64,000 nucleotides of DNA from Acidobacteriaceae bacterium KBS 146 (GTDB lineage Bacteria; Acidobacteriota; Terriglobia; Terriglobales; Acidobacteriaceae), in contig JHVA01000001.1 in NCBI GenBank assembly GCA_000688615.1, positions 4,757,001 to 4,821,000 on the forward strand. The letters are read 5' to 3'. Shown piece after piece: positions 44,192 to 54,600 of this stretch (positions are counted from its first letter, which is position 1; each line of letters opens with the position of its first letter). Below the pieces are notes generated by a model. The model ran no database searches. It saw only the letters and a list, made by a program, of their open reading frames with translations, and had not been told where the DNA came from. A program made the translations under genes and the position numbers.

Positions 44192-45031
44192 CTAAGTAAT
44201 GGTGAAACCGGGATGCGTCGCGAAGGCGTTGTCGATAAGCATGTTGCCGCGCTGCTTGGCCGACTGCTGAAGAGCTGGCGTCGTTCGCGTCCCGGCAGCA
44301 TAGAACCACCAGAGGTAAAGAGCGTCGTACATCCAGGCTCCCTGATAGTCCCAGCTGGAATCGGCTCCGCTTTTTCCAGCGCCGAAGGCTGAGCCTCGCG
44401 GGAAGTTCGCGTCGTGCGGTTTGCCGCCAATGTGACGCGACTCGTGAACATACGTCGCGGCGCGGCCGACGACATCGCGCGTGTAGAAGAAGGGAAGGTA
44501 AAGCTCGACCCGGCCTGGAACAAAGAGGTCACATACCGAACTGGTGATCCAGACCCAGGCGCGGCAGATCCAGGTAATAAGTCCGCAGATCCAGCTGCAA
44601 GGAATCCAGTCACAACAGTTCGCCTGCCAGTCGTCGCAAGCGTTATGGCTCGTGTCCCGGTAGTGCGCGCAGCCGGCATTGAACGTTGTAGCGTTTGCGG
44701 AGCCGTCACCGCACATCGCGCGAAGATCATTGATGGCGTGCAACTGTTCGCGTACGTAGCGGCGGCCCCAGTGGAGAATGTCGCTGTTCCAGTCCTCGTT
44801 GTTGTAGTCGTCCGCTGAGTAGTTGAGCAGCCACAGCCCGCTGAAGGCGCGGGAAAGCGGCTTGGTGTTATTGCAGCAGTCATCGAAGCCCCAGCCGTCT
44901 CCCCAGTACGATCCGTTGAAGCCGTGCGTAGGCCATGCCCAATCAATAAAGGCCTGGTCACAGATTCGCGGACCATAGAGACTATCGCCACTTGCGTTCA
45001 GATCGGGCACGCTATAAGTGCAGTTCGCCAT
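44192..45031 (-). CDS. Cys-rich putative metallopeptidase with a metzincin-type zinc signature
   Basis: A 279-aa protein with no signal peptide and 13 Cys. Residues 196-206 read HESRHIGGKPH, an exact match to HExxHxxGxxH of metzincin peptidases (the three His as zinc ligands and Glu197 as general base). A Met lies 28 residues on (GAWMYDALYL), where a Met-turn could form. The Cys-rich segment 139-167 (CCDWIPC... ICRAWVWITSSVC) may be a structural or membrane-associated element. No established peptidase family is recognised. It lies 25 bp downstream of the HEAT-like gene (45057-45887), so the two are probably co-transcribed. Enzyme activity is unproven. Confidence 0.6.
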   Translation of the reverse strand: MANCTYSVPDLNASGDSLYGPRICDQAFIDWAWPTHGFNGSYWGDGWGFDDCCNNTKPLSRAFSGLWLLNYSADDYNNEDWNSDILHWGRRYVREQLHAINDLRAMCGDGSANATTFNAGCAHYRDTSHNACDDWQANCCDWIPCSWICGLITWICRAWVWITSSVCDLFVPGRVELYLPFFYTRDVVGRAATYVHESRHIGGKPHDANFPRGSAFGAGKSGADSSWDYQGAWMYDALYLWWFYAAGTRTTPALQQSAKQRGNMLIDNAFATHPGFTIT

Positions 45032-45056
45032 GACTCCTCCTCAATTCTGCCTTCGT

Positions 45057-45887
45057 TCATCGCCGGGTAAGGGTAGGGGGCCGATTTTTCCCCGAAAAGA
45101 GACGTGCACTGCCTTCGGACGGTTCGCCTTCTCTGGCGTGTGGTGGAGGCGAGGAGAAACTATGTTTGTCTGTGAGGAATTGTTCGGGATTTCGCACTTG
45201 AGGGGCCTCACGCACGTCGATGCGGTGCAGATCAAGGAGGAAGCGCCGATCATCCGGCAGGGATTGAGCAATACGATCCCGATACTGCTGGCCATCGGGG
45301 GTCCCAAGCAGAGATTGAACCGCCGCTCGCTGGACGGAAAGGGAAGGCCGAGCCAGGCACTCGAAAAGAGCGTCGACAGCCTGAGCGTTTCCTGTATGAG
45401 CAAGATGGCCGATTCCTTCGACGGCGGTTGTTCTGAGGATGGTCTCTTCCGCTACGGTTGAAAACGAGTGAGTATCCTGGGATCGCTCTGCAGGGATGCG
45501 GCTGAGCGCCACAGAGCGAAGATAGGGAAGCGCTGCGGGATGACGAAGCTCGGACGCCGTAAAGATCAAGGCCCATCGTGTTGGATAGTCGGTCTCGCGA
45601 AACAGCGATTCGGACTGGCTAATCTGATCTAGCACCTTTTCCGGATCTGCCCGTAACGATTCCAACGCCTGACGATAGGTTTCCGTTGCATTCTCGCCGC
45701 TGCTGTACATCACGGAGAGGAAGTGGCGGAGTGCTTTCCCAGCATCACTTTCTCCAAAAGGATCTGGAGAGAGTTGCCCCGGACCGGTGGTATCGGCGAT
45801 CTTTCGGGATTGCCGAATGGCAAGATAGACGCCAACCGCTGTAATGCCCAGAACGAGAATTGTTGTACGAGTAGAACGGCTGGCCAT
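45057..45887 (-). CDS. Membrane-anchored HEAT-repeat-like protein
   Basis: A 276-aa protein with an N-terminal anchor (TTILVLGITAVGVYLAI). A helical region then follows (PAALPYLRSVALSRIP, TAVEGIGHLAHTGNAQAVDALFECLA, SLSVQRAAVQSLLG) typical of HEAT-type repeats, and an extended C-terminus. It probably serves as a protein-binding scaffold in the periplasm. ATG 45887 fits GGAGG 9 nt upstream; the open frame to 46040 does not look coding. It precedes the metallopeptidase gene in what looks like a two-gene operon. Confidence 0.6.
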   Translation of the reverse strand: MASRSTRTTILVLGITAVGVYLAIRQSRKIADTTGPGQLSPDPFGESDAGKALRHFLSVMYSSGENATETYRQALESLRADPEKVLDQISQSESLFRETDYPTRWALIFTASELRHPAALPYLRSVALSRIPAERSQDTHSFSTVAEETILRTTAVEGIGHLAHTGNAQAVDALFECLARPSLSVQRAAVQSLLGTPDGQQYRDRIAQSLPDDRRFLLDLHRIDVREAPQVRNPEQFLTDKHSFSSPPPHAREGEPSEGSARLFSGKNRPPTLTRR

Positions 45888-46206
45888 GGGAGTTACCCTC
45901 CACATCAAGAAGTTCTGCGTGCCAGGGCCCGTATGGGAACGGAGACTGCGAGCGCAAAGAGCGAAAGCACCGTTACCGCGACGATCGTGCAAGGAAGGCA
46001 GGGCTTTCGAAGATGCATACGCTTCTCCAATGCCGGACATTATGGACCCTTCGTTCGGAGAAAAGCAATGCTGTCGATTTATTTTCGAGACGAACTTATC
46101 GCAGTAGGGAAATACCTGGATCCAACGAAGAAGACCTGGACCATGCCAGATCCTCTTCGCCGAACACCATCAGCACTGATTTTGAGGCGCGCCTCTCCCT
46201 CTGGTT
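45888..46206. other. Intergenic stretch between the HEAT-like gene and the sulfatase stop
   Basis: 319 bp with a 12-bp perfect palindrome GAGGCGCGCCTC (46184-46195) near the sulfatase stop. No supported gene. No convincing promoter could be named. Confidence 0.4.
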
Positions 46207-48102
46207 TTAGAACGGGCCTCCATAACCAAGCACACTCATCAGACCGCCGTTTTGCCATACACTTTCAGGAAGATTCTTGATGATGTCCCTAAAGAGGATG
46301 TGAGCAATCTCCGACTTGATCTGTTGCGCCCGTAGCGAAGAAGGATCCAGCGGAGATCCGGGAAGAGGCTGTGCAAGCTCATTGGGAATGAGATTTTGCA
46401 TAAGCTCGTCGTATCCTTTTTGAGCCTTGTAATCGTTGGGCCGATTGTCCAGCTCCAGTTCCCCGAGCTTCGTAGAGTAATCATAGAACTCTCGTTGAAC
46501 GCTGGTGGGGTCGATGGTAGTACTGGCGGGCTTCCAGCTGGCATAGATTCCCAGCTTGGTGTCATTGGTCCTGAGTCCGATGATGTTGGTCGGCGCGCTA
46601 TTGAAGTTGTAGAAGTCCGGCGCAATCTCGTCCGTAGCGAAGAGGACGTATGGACGTCCGGGAGCCCATCGCGACTTGAGCATGGAATAGAGATCGTGCC
46701 GATTGCCGTAGAGCTGGTCGTACGGAGCCTGTTGCAGCCATTTTGCGCTTCCCTTATTGCCGAGGGTAACGAACAGTCGCAACAGATCGACAGAAGAACA
46801 CAGGCCATGTCGGACGACATCGGGATCGCTGGTGAAGCGTCCGCTCGGATCCATGACGATGAGTGGGATGTGCATGCACTCCTCGTACACGGTACCGAGT
46901 TTGCCTTGCAGCAGACCGTGTGATCCGGCATACTCGCCGTGGTCGGATGCGAAGACAATGACGGTGTTGTCGATAACGCTCTGCGGAGCCTTGTTGAGCT
47001 GATCGATTACTGCGCCGATCTGTTGATCCACGATTTTGATGACCTGGGCATAGCTGTCCAGTCCGCGTTGCCAATAGTAGAAGGGAGCCTTTCCAATTCC
47101 GAAGCCTGTGTCGTTGTTTCCGTAAGGCACGACTCGGAAACCGAGTTGAGCCGGATTGTCCGCCGTGCCTCCCCAGACCATCTGCTGGAAGTCGTGAATG
47201 AAGGTCTGGGTGGTGGGTTTTTTCCTCGCGTTCCAGATCTTTGGTGTCTCCCAATTAAGCGGAAGGAACGGAAACCCATACGACGGTGGAGACTTCAGCT
47301 GGTCCTGATCCCATGGGACGCGAGGCCCTTTCACCGAGTAATCGACATTTTGCAGCAGATGGCGTGGATTGAGGCGAGGATTGGCGAATACGTTTGTCAT
47401 GGTCTGGAATTCAGTTCCGGCGGGGAAGAACTCGCGATCGTGAGGATTGACGAATCCTACGGTTAAGCACCACGGGGCATCATTTGCTTTGACCTGCTTG
47501 AGGTAGTTGACGGCCTGATTCGCTGTGTAGGCATCGTTGTGAAATGGAGGTGTCGCGTTGTCATCGCCATAGGTTCCCTGGAGATTGCTGCCGACTGGAT
47601 CGGGAAAGCTGTTCCATTGGAACCCATACTGGTTGAGGTTGTCGGTGTCAGTGGGAAATGACACATGCCATTTCCCGAAGTAAGGCGTCGAATATCCTGC
47701 CTGCTGCAGGAGCCTCCCATAGGTCGGAAATGCAGGATTCAGAACTGGGACATTGGGGGTATCAAGAATGGTGGTAAGCATCCAGTTCTGATGGGTGTAG
47801 AGACCAGAGATGATTGTGCTGCGGGCAGGAGTACACGCATCGGCGGCCGTGTAATAACTGCTGAACTTGATGCCCTTCTTCCAAACCTTCTTATAAAGGT
47901 TGGGCATGAACTGCTTGAAGAACCCTTCGGCGTTGGTGACTCCAGCCGGGAACACGGATGGCCAACGAAGCTCGTCGACCAGGATAAAAAGAATGTTCGG
48001 TTGTGAGCCAGGCTCGACCGCGTTTTGAGCGATGCCGAGTCGGCTGGCCAGACTTGCTCCCGCCACCGCGGCCGTAGTTTTAAGAAACTCTCTCCGTTTC
48101 AT
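46207..48102 (-). CDS. Tat-exported Cys-type sulfatase
   Basis: A 631-aa sulfatase with a twin-arginine signal (MKRREFLKTTAAVAGAS). The formylglycine site is CTPARS (Cys90). Metal-site landmarks are FILVDELRW (Asp43, Glu44) and VFASDHGEYAGSHGLLQGK. It hydrolyses sulfate esters, possibly on polysaccharides, in the periplasm. Cys90 must be oxidised by an FGE-type enzyme in this kind of organism; the FGE gene at 229-1428 is broken, so another maturase is needed. ATG 48102 follows GGAG by 8-9 nt; the frame is open to 48132. Ends far from neighbours; likely its own unit. Confidence 0.9.
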   Translation of the reverse strand: MKRREFLKTTAAVAGASLASRLGIAQNAVEPGSQPNILFILVDELRWPSVFPAGVTNAEGFFKQFMPNLYKKVWKKGIKFSSYYTAADACTPARSTIISGLYTHQNWMLTTILDTPNVPVLNPAFPTYGRLLQQAGYSTPYFGKWHVSFPTDTDNLNQYGFQWNSFPDPVGSNLQGTYGDDNATPPFHNDAYTANQAVNYLKQVKANDAPWCLTVGFVNPHDREFFPAGTEFQTMTNVFANPRLNPRHLLQNVDYSVKGPRVPWDQDQLKSPPSYGFPFLPLNWETPKIWNARKKPTTQTFIHDFQQMVWGGTADNPAQLGFRVVPYGNNDTGFGIGKAPFYYWQRGLDSYAQVIKIVDQQIGAVIDQLNKAPQSVIDNTVIVFASDHGEYAGSHGLLQGKLGTVYEECMHIPLIVMDPSGRFTSDPDVVRHGLCSSVDLLRLFVTLGNKGSAKWLQQAPYDQLYGNRHDLYSMLKSRWAPGRPYVLFATDEIAPDFYNFNSAPTNIIGLRTNDTKLGIYASWKPASTTIDPTSVQREFYDYSTKLGELELDNRPNDYKAQKGYDELMQNLIPNELAQPLPGSPLDPSSLRAQQIKSEIAHILFRDIIKNLPESVWQNGGLMSVLGYGGPF

Positions 48103-48411
48103 CGTCTGTTCTCCAGTTTTGATTGCGTACACCTGCGCGCCCGCATCAGCAGGAGATGGAGGGTATACGCATCTCGAATAGGCCCCACGACGAGGGAGAG
48201 ATCGCCAAGACTCAGGCCCGCACCGTAAGGCCCGGTTGTCCCAATTTCACTCTGGCCGGTGTCGCCGCATCGCATGAATGCTGCGATCACCCGCTGAAAC
48301 GGGCCCATTTACACAGGGATCAAAGAGTTTAGTGGCCGAAGGGGAAGGGGGCCTGGACTGAGGGCCTGTCGGCTGATAGAGAGACCTATCGCGGACTGTG
48401 CGCAATCGTAA
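48103..48411. other. Intergenic stretch upstream of the sulfatase
   Basis: Roughly 309 bp with no supported gene; short frames here are not convincing. It probably contains the sulfatase promoter, but no clear -35/-10 pair was picked. Confidence 0.4.
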
Positions 48412-48471
48412 GCCTTGATCCGGGATCCGTCAATTCAATCTTTCGAGAAATGACGGATCCCGGATCAAGGC
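48412..48471. repeat. Long perfect inverted repeat downstream of the M16 operon
   Basis: Arms 48412-48432 and 48451-48471 are perfect 21-bp inverted copies around an 18-nt loop. It is 15 bp past the stop of the second M16 gene. No T-tract follows on either strand, so it may be a 3' stability stem or protein site instead of a simple terminator. Confidence 0.8.
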
Positions 48472-48485
48472 CGCATAAAGGCGGG

Positions 48486-50003
48486 CTACTCTGCAGATTT
48501 CCCAGGTGGAGGCGGAATCGTAATGTCGAGATCCGTGACCTTACCAAGGGAGTCGAGTGCCGGCTTGATCTCGGTCTGGTTGCCGACAACGACGATTCCG
48601 AGCTTCGAGGGATCGACATATTTCCGGGCGACACGGGAGATGTCCTCGGAGGTCACCTTTTCGATTCCGGCCTTGTATTGATCCAGGAAGTTCGAAGGAT
48701 AGCCATAGAAGGCGAGGGTGACCTGCTCATTGAGCGTCTTCGCCGGAGAGTCGTAGTGGAAGATGAAGGAGTTAAGCAGCTGATCCTTCGCCTTTGCCAG
48801 CTCCGAAGGCGTAGGGGGAACCGTCTTCAGGCGATTGATCTCATCCATCATGGCCTTTGTAGCAGCTACGGTGGAGACGCTCTTCGTCCCCGCCTCAACA
48901 TAGAAGATGCCGGGGTGATCATACGACGCGCTGAAGCTGCCGCTGACGTCGTAGGCGAGACCTAGTTTAGTGCGAACATTTTGAACGATGCGCGAGCCGA
49001 AGCCTCCGGAGAAGATCTCGTTCATGACAGAGAGAGCATAGTAGTCGGGATTACGACGCTCCGTTCCCAAGCCGACGATGAGAACATTCGACTGGTTGAT
49101 GTCGTCTTTATTCGCGAAGCGGACGCCCGGCGTCGGATCGGTGAAGGTAAATTTCTCGGGGCTGATGGCCGACCCGCGCGCGAGCGGTTCAAAGGCAGCG
49201 CGGAGCTTTCGTTCCATCTCGGCAGAGTTGAAGTCGCCGGAGACCGAGACGATGATGCCGTTGGGAACGACGGTGCGCTTGTGCCACTGGCTCAGATCGT
49301 CGACGGTTACGGAGGCGACGGTTGCATACTCCGGCTGACGGGCGAACGGGCTGTCGGCACCATAGACCAGCTTGACTGCCTCACGGACAGCGATGCCATC
49401 GGCATCGTCATTGCGGCGCGAGATGCTGGTGTAGAGCTGACGTTGTGCCAGGGCAAGTTTGTCAGCCTTGAAAGATGGGTGCAGCAGCAGATCGACCGCA
49501 GAGGCGAATACGCTATCGAAGTCACCCTTCAGGCTGGACCAACGCAAGGATGTGTTGGCGGATCCGCCACTTGTCTCAATGTGGGCAGCCTTGGATTCCA
49601 GCACGTCATCCAGCTTGTCTCCGTCTGCTGTCGCAGTTCCGCTGGTACGCCATGCTTCTCCGTACATGGTGACGAGCCCCACCTTGGCCGCAGGTTCGTC
49701 TCTGCTGCCGCCGCGAATCAGGATGCCTCCATTGATAAATGGCAGCTCGTGGTCTTCCTGAAGAAAGATCACCAGGCCATTGGAGAGCTCGATGCGCTTC
49801 GGTTGCTGCGGCTTGAACTCATGCAGCGCAGGAATCGGGATCTTCTTCCACGGCTGCGAAGGAGCAGCGCTCGCAGGTGCAGCCTTGGTTTGGGCTGCTG
49901 GAGCCGTCGCGGCTTGGGCGAGTAGAAGATGATTCGGAACGAAGGTGGTGACGACAATAGCGGACGCAATGGCCCAGGAAGATCGACTCATGAAGTGGCT
50001 CAC
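48486..50003 (-). CDS. M16-family peptidase, non-catalytic partner subunit
   Basis: This 505-aa protein has a signal peptide and Ala/Pro-rich leader (to about 60), then two M16 lobes. Where active members have HxxEH it reads GLVTMYGEAWRTSG, so the zinc site is missing. The C-terminal R/Y pair region (GGFGSRIVQNVRTKLGLAY) is kept. This is typical of the partner in heterodimeric M16B enzymes. It begins with a 4-bp overlap with the active subunit gene (50000-51529), so the two are coupled. The start might be Met5 (49991). Confidence 0.9.
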   Translation of the reverse strand: MSHFMSRSSWAIASAIVVTTFVPNHLLLAQAATAPAAQTKAAPASAAPSQPWKKIPIPALHEFKPQQPKRIELSNGLVIFLQEDHELPFINGGILIRGGSRDEPAAKVGLVTMYGEAWRTSGTATADGDKLDDVLESKAAHIETSGGSANTSLRWSSLKGDFDSVFASAVDLLLHPSFKADKLALAQRQLYTSISRRNDDADGIAVREAVKLVYGADSPFARQPEYATVASVTVDDLSQWHKRTVVPNGIIVSVSGDFNSAEMERKLRAAFEPLARGSAISPEKFTFTDPTPGVRFANKDDINQSNVLIVGLGTERRNPDYYALSVMNEIFSGGFGSRIVQNVRTKLGLAYDVSGSFSASYDHPGIFYVEAGTKSVSTVAATKAMMDEINRLKTVPPTPSELAKAKDQLLNSFIFHYDSPAKTLNEQVTLAFYGYPSNFLDQYKAGIEKVTSEDISRVARKYVDPSKLGIVVVGNQTEIKPALDSLGKVTDLDITIPPPPGKSAE

Positions 50004-51529
50004 TCCGCACCCCCGTGATTTTTGGCAGGTGCTTTTGGCGCGACAAACTCGATGCGTGCGCTGGTGCGGTTGCTGTCTACGAAGATCTTGTTGGCTACTC
50101 GGCGAACGTCGGCCTTCGTGACGGCGTTGATCTTATCCAGTTCGCGGAAGAGCTGGCGCCAGTCGCCGTACCGTGTCTGGTACTCAGCCAGCTGATGAGC
50201 GAGACCCTCGTTGTCGGCAAGGCCGCGAAGAAGATCGGCGCGGGCACGCGTCTTAAAGCGTTCAAGCTCTTCGTCGGTGACGTCCTCGGTCTTCAGACGA
50301 TCGAGCTCTTTGTGAATTGAGGTGCGCATCTCTTCCGGCGTATGTCCTGGCAGCGGCACAGCATAGACAGCGAAGAGCCCGGGGAACTTATAGCCGGGAA
50401 AGCCGGAGAATCCTTCACCGGCAGCTGCGATCTTCTGGTCCCGAACCAGCGAGCGATAGAGTCGGGCGGTGCGACCATTTGAGAAGATATCGGTGATCGC
50501 GTCATAGACAGCGTCGTCCGGATCGCGATAATCGGGGCGATGGTAGCCCTCAAGGTAAAAGGGCTGTGTCGCCTCGCGGATAACCACCGACTTCTCCGCA
50601 AACTGGGGCGGCTCGATGGTAGTCATGGGGGTTGGTTTCGGTCCGGCCGGAATCTTTGAGAAGTACCGCTCGAGCACCGGCATCGCCTCGGAAGCTTTGA
50701 TATCCCCCACGACAGCGATGACCATATTCGAAGGGACGTAATACTTCTTGTGGAAGGCTTCGGCCTCTGTCGCGCTCACCTGCGAGATCTCGCTCTCCCA
50801 GCCGACACCGCTGCGGCCATAGGGGTGGGCGACGTAGGCGGTAGCCAGAAATTGTTCGACCATGCGTCCGATGGGGGCGGAGTCAATGCGCATCCGCCGT
50901 TCTTCCTGGACGACGTCTCGTTCCTTGTAGAACTCCCGCTGGACCGGATGCGCGATGCGCTGGCTCTCAAGATAAGCCCAGAGCTCAAGCCGGTTTGAGG
51001 GCATGGACCAGAAGTACTGCGTCGAATCCTCGCTTGTGGACGCGTTGATGCCGACAGCTCCGTTCTGCTCTGCGATCTCCGAGAACTGATTCGGGATGAC
51101 GTATTTTTCTGCAGCGGCCTGGGCATCCTCGAAGGCCTTTTTAAGTTGAGCAAGTTTTGCCGGGTCCTGTCCGACGCGCTTACGGTCCTCATCATCGTAG
51201 GCGGCGTAAGCCGTTTCTACCTTGGCGAGGGCAAGTTTTTCCGCGGCATAGTTTGTCGTTCCGATCTCAGTCGATCCCTTGAACGCCATGTGCTCGAACA
51301 TATGCGCTAATCCGCTGTCACCCTGCGGATCGTCGGCAGAGCCCGCATCGACCAGCGTGTAAAAGCTGAAGACAGGGGCCTCCGGTCGCTCGCAGACGAT
51401 CAGGGTAAGGCCATTTGGCAGCACCTTGACGGTGGTGCGCTTCTCAAAGCTGGCCAGGTCCTGCGCTCGAGCAAAGCACGAGAAGGTGAGAGCAAGAGTA
51501 ATGGTAGTGAGCACACGTCGAACGGACAC
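50000..51529 (-). CDS. M16-family zinc peptidase, catalytic subunit
   Basis: A 509-aa exported M16 protein with signal peptide (VRRVLTTITLALTFSCFARAQ). The inverted zinc motif HMFEH is at 76-80 (SGLAHMFEHMAFKG), and a downstream Glu helix (EKLALAKVETAYAAYDDE) is near 110-125. It cuts peptides in the periplasm as a closed dimer with the downstream inactive subunit. First gene of the pair. Confidence 0.93.
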   Translation of the reverse strand: MSVRRVLTTITLALTFSCFARAQDLASFEKRTTVKVLPNGLTLIVCERPEAPVFSFYTLVDAGSADDPQGDSGLAHMFEHMAFKGSTEIGTTNYAAEKLALAKVETAYAAYDDEDRKRVGQDPAKLAQLKKAFEDAQAAAEKYVIPNQFSEIAEQNGAVGINASTSEDSTQYFWSMPSNRLELWAYLESQRIAHPVQREFYKERDVVQEERRMRIDSAPIGRMVEQFLATAYVAHPYGRSGVGWESEISQVSATEAEAFHKKYYVPSNMVIAVVGDIKASEAMPVLERYFSKIPAGPKPTPMTTIEPPQFAEKSVVIREATQPFYLEGYHRPDYRDPDDAVYDAITDIFSNGRTARLYRSLVRDQKIAAAGEGFSGFPGYKFPGLFAVYAVPLPGHTPEEMRTSIHKELDRLKTEDVTDEELERFKTRARADLLRGLADNEGLAHQLAEYQTRYGDWRQLFRELDKINAVTKADVRRVANKIFVDSNRTSARIEFVAPKAPAKNHGGAE

Positions 51530-51641
51530 GCGATTGCCTCCAGAACTACAGCCGAAAGTCTTAACTATACCGAAGCCCGGCCCAGGTCTTCGTTTGGACG
51601 CGTGGAAATGCAGGATGTTTTGAAGAGTGGTTAAAAAGAAA

Positions 51642-51672
51642 ACTCCCGGGCGACAGCGACGCGCCCGGGAGT
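51642..51672 (-). terminator. Terminator of the TonB receptor gene
   Basis: 11-bp perfect arms 51642-51652 and 51662-51672 around a 9-nt loop; on the minus strand TTTTCTTTTT follows. It is just after the receptor stop (51689). Confidence 0.9.
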
Positions 51673-51688
51673 CCAGGAGAGCCGCCGC

Positions 51689-54600
51689 CTAGAACAGAAT
51701 TCTTCCGCCAACCTGAATGATGCGCTGGCCTCCGCCACTGCCCGTGATCTGGCCGTAGGTCGCACTGTTCATCGAAGCCGAGGGTGTGCCAAGGTTGACG
51801 AGGTTGAAGACATTGGAGACTTCACCGCGCAACTGGAACTTCACCGACTCGTGAAGGTCGAAGGAGCGGAAGAGCGAAGCGTCGACATTCCGATAACCAG
51901 GAACGTCAAGCTGCATGGGGCGCGTGTTGCCGAGCAGACCCAGAGGTCCCACACCGGGGCAGCCGGCATCGGTTCCGGGACGGCAGTAAGCAGACGTATC
52001 GAACCACTGCGCCATCTCCCCAACACGAGAACGACTCGGGAGCGTATGCGGGGTTCTGCCGGGGACAACGCTTGGCCGATTGTTTCCAAGGCCGGAGAAG
52101 TAGTTATCTACACCCGTGGTCACAGTAAAGGGCTGGCCGCTATTCGCCGTCCAGATTCCGGTGACAGTCCAGCCGTTGAACGCGGTCCGAACTACACGGT
52201 TGTAGTGGTCAAAGTAATCCGGCTTCCAGACAAAGGACATCGTCATCATGTGGCGACGGTCCTGGTCCGAACGCTGGCGATACTCGAGCTGTGGATAATT
52301 GGCGTCGACAAAGGTTCCGTTGAGACCGCCAGTCGCATCGAGATTGTTGCTCTGCAGCGTCTTGCTCCACGAGTAGTAACCGCGAGCGCTGATGTGATGC
52401 GTGATGCGCTGCTCGATCGTGACCTGCAGACCGTTGTAGTTGGAGTTCTGATTAGAGCGAATGATAAAGACGTTGCTGTATGCAGGGTTTGCCGCCGAAA
52501 GTCCGAATTGAGCGTTCAAAGGACGGCGGTTGTTAACGGTTGCACTGGTGTTTGCATATCCGCAGGTCTGGGTCTTATCCGCGCAGGAGGCGCCGCTGGT
52601 TCCCTGGGGGGTAACGTTGAAGACAGGGCCATTGATGTCGTTGTAGATGGGGCTCTTACGATTGAGAGCGCCGACGTAATAGATGCTCACCGCAAGACTG
52701 TTGGTCAGCTGCTGCTGCACACCGAAGTTGAGCTGGACGGAATAGGGCCAGCGATAGTTCGGGTCAAAAGCCACAATCTGATTTAGTGGAAGGAAGGTAG
52801 CGCTGTTCGAGGCTCGCGAGAAGCTCAGGCCGGGATATGGATTGGTTCCGGTCGGGAATTCGGTTGGATCGCCAGTATAAGGATGCGTGAGCGAGACAAC
52901 CTTGCTGTAGGTGTTACGCACAGCGTAGGGAGCGAAGTTGGAGGGAAACTCCCATTGGTTGCCGGAGATGCCTCCGAAAAAGAGGCCTGCGGCACCATGG
53001 ATCACAGTCTTTCCGTCTCCATACGGATCGAAGGCGAAACCGAAGCGTGGAGAGATGTGATTCATGGGAGTGAAAACGCCGCCCTTGGGAACGCCCGGAT
53101 CACCGGGGAAGAGCAGGCCTACGGGTGCCAGCTGCGGACCGGTCTTTCCAATGATGGATACATTCTGGAAGGCATGGGACTGAGCGCCAGGGGTGAAGTT
53201 CGTCTGCATGCGCTGCGGGTCCGTGGGAGCCTGCTGCCAGTCGTAGCGAACGCCGACATTGAGCGTCAGGTTGGGAAGGATCCGCCAGTCGTCCTGTGCG
53301 AAAAGGCAGTAACTGAAGTAGCTTGCATTTGCGTAGAGACCGGTGTCCTGCGCCATCGTGTTCGGAATGCCCGCGATGAAGTCCGATAGTCCATTGGTCG
53401 TACGTGCGGCAGCACTCCCGGCATTGGCGGTGGAGAAGTTGAATGCTCCGTAGTTGCTAAGCGAGGTCAATTGGAAGTCTTTTTCGAGCCCGACTTCGCC
53501 ACCGAGGTAAAGAGTGTGCTTGCCTCGCGTTGTGCTCAGGACATCGCGGATGCCATAGACGTTGGCACCTGCTTTAGGACCGGTGATGGCCTGACCGAGA
53601 CGAAAGCCTTCAACACCGGTAACGTTGATGTCTGAGAGTGAAGGAGGACCGACGACTCCGAAGTCTGAACCGAAGTCAGCAAGAGTCTGTTTCGTCGAGT
53701 CACCAGAGACCGCATTGCGTCCACCATTCTGACGCGTGTAATTCACCCAGAACTGGTTGACAGTACGGGGACTGATCGTCCACACATCACTGATATTGGC
53801 ATTCTGCTGCTTGTTGGCATAGTTCGAATACGACCACAGCTGCGTGAGCATAGGGCTCTGAGGATTGATGCGAACCTTATAGTTCAGCAGGAAGTAGCTG
53901 AGGGTTAGCCGGTGCGATTGCGTGAGCTGGTGATCGGTCTTGATCAGATATTCTTCGTTCTGCTCGGGCAAGGGGCCGCGAGTGCGATAGGTATATCGCG
54001 TATCGCCGGTTCGTGCAGGCTGTCGTGCCGGAAGGACTTTCTTTAGATAGCTGAGAATGTTGGCTGCGGTGGGATCGACAGAAGGAAGCTTGTTTCCCGG
54101 ATAAGGGGTGAGCGTCGCGGGATTGCAGACCAGGAAGTGAACCGCGGTATTCGCTGCAGCCGTCGGAGCCGTGGTGCAGTTCTTCTGTTCCGCCGTGGTT
54201 GGCATGTTCTCGAAGAAGTCGCCCCGCATCTGTGCATCGGAAGGCAGGCTGCCGCTGTAGTCGCTGTATTGAATAAAGCGGTATCCGCCGAAGCTTCCAA
54301 AGAAGAAGTCTTTATCGCGACGGATGGGACCGCCGAGAGTAGCTCCGAAGCGATGCTGGTTGTACGGATTCTTTGTGGCGTTGGCGCCAGAGTTGTGCGC
54401 GATTGCATTGAAGTTACGGTCGCGGAAGAACTCAAACGCTGAACCATGGAAGCTGTTGGTGCCGCTCTTTGAGACCACGCTGACGACCGCCGAGGAGTAG
54501 CGGCCAAGCTGGGCGCTGTAGTTGTTGGTCACCACATTGAACTGGCTGATGGCATCGGGATTTGGAACCTGATTGCCCGAATTGCGGAGGCCGGTCATGT

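Noticed and set aside
46207..48102. Glu instead of the second metal-site Asp in the sulfatase (VDELRW)
   Set aside because: Sulfatases with DE or DQ at this site are known, so it is not evidence of inactivity.
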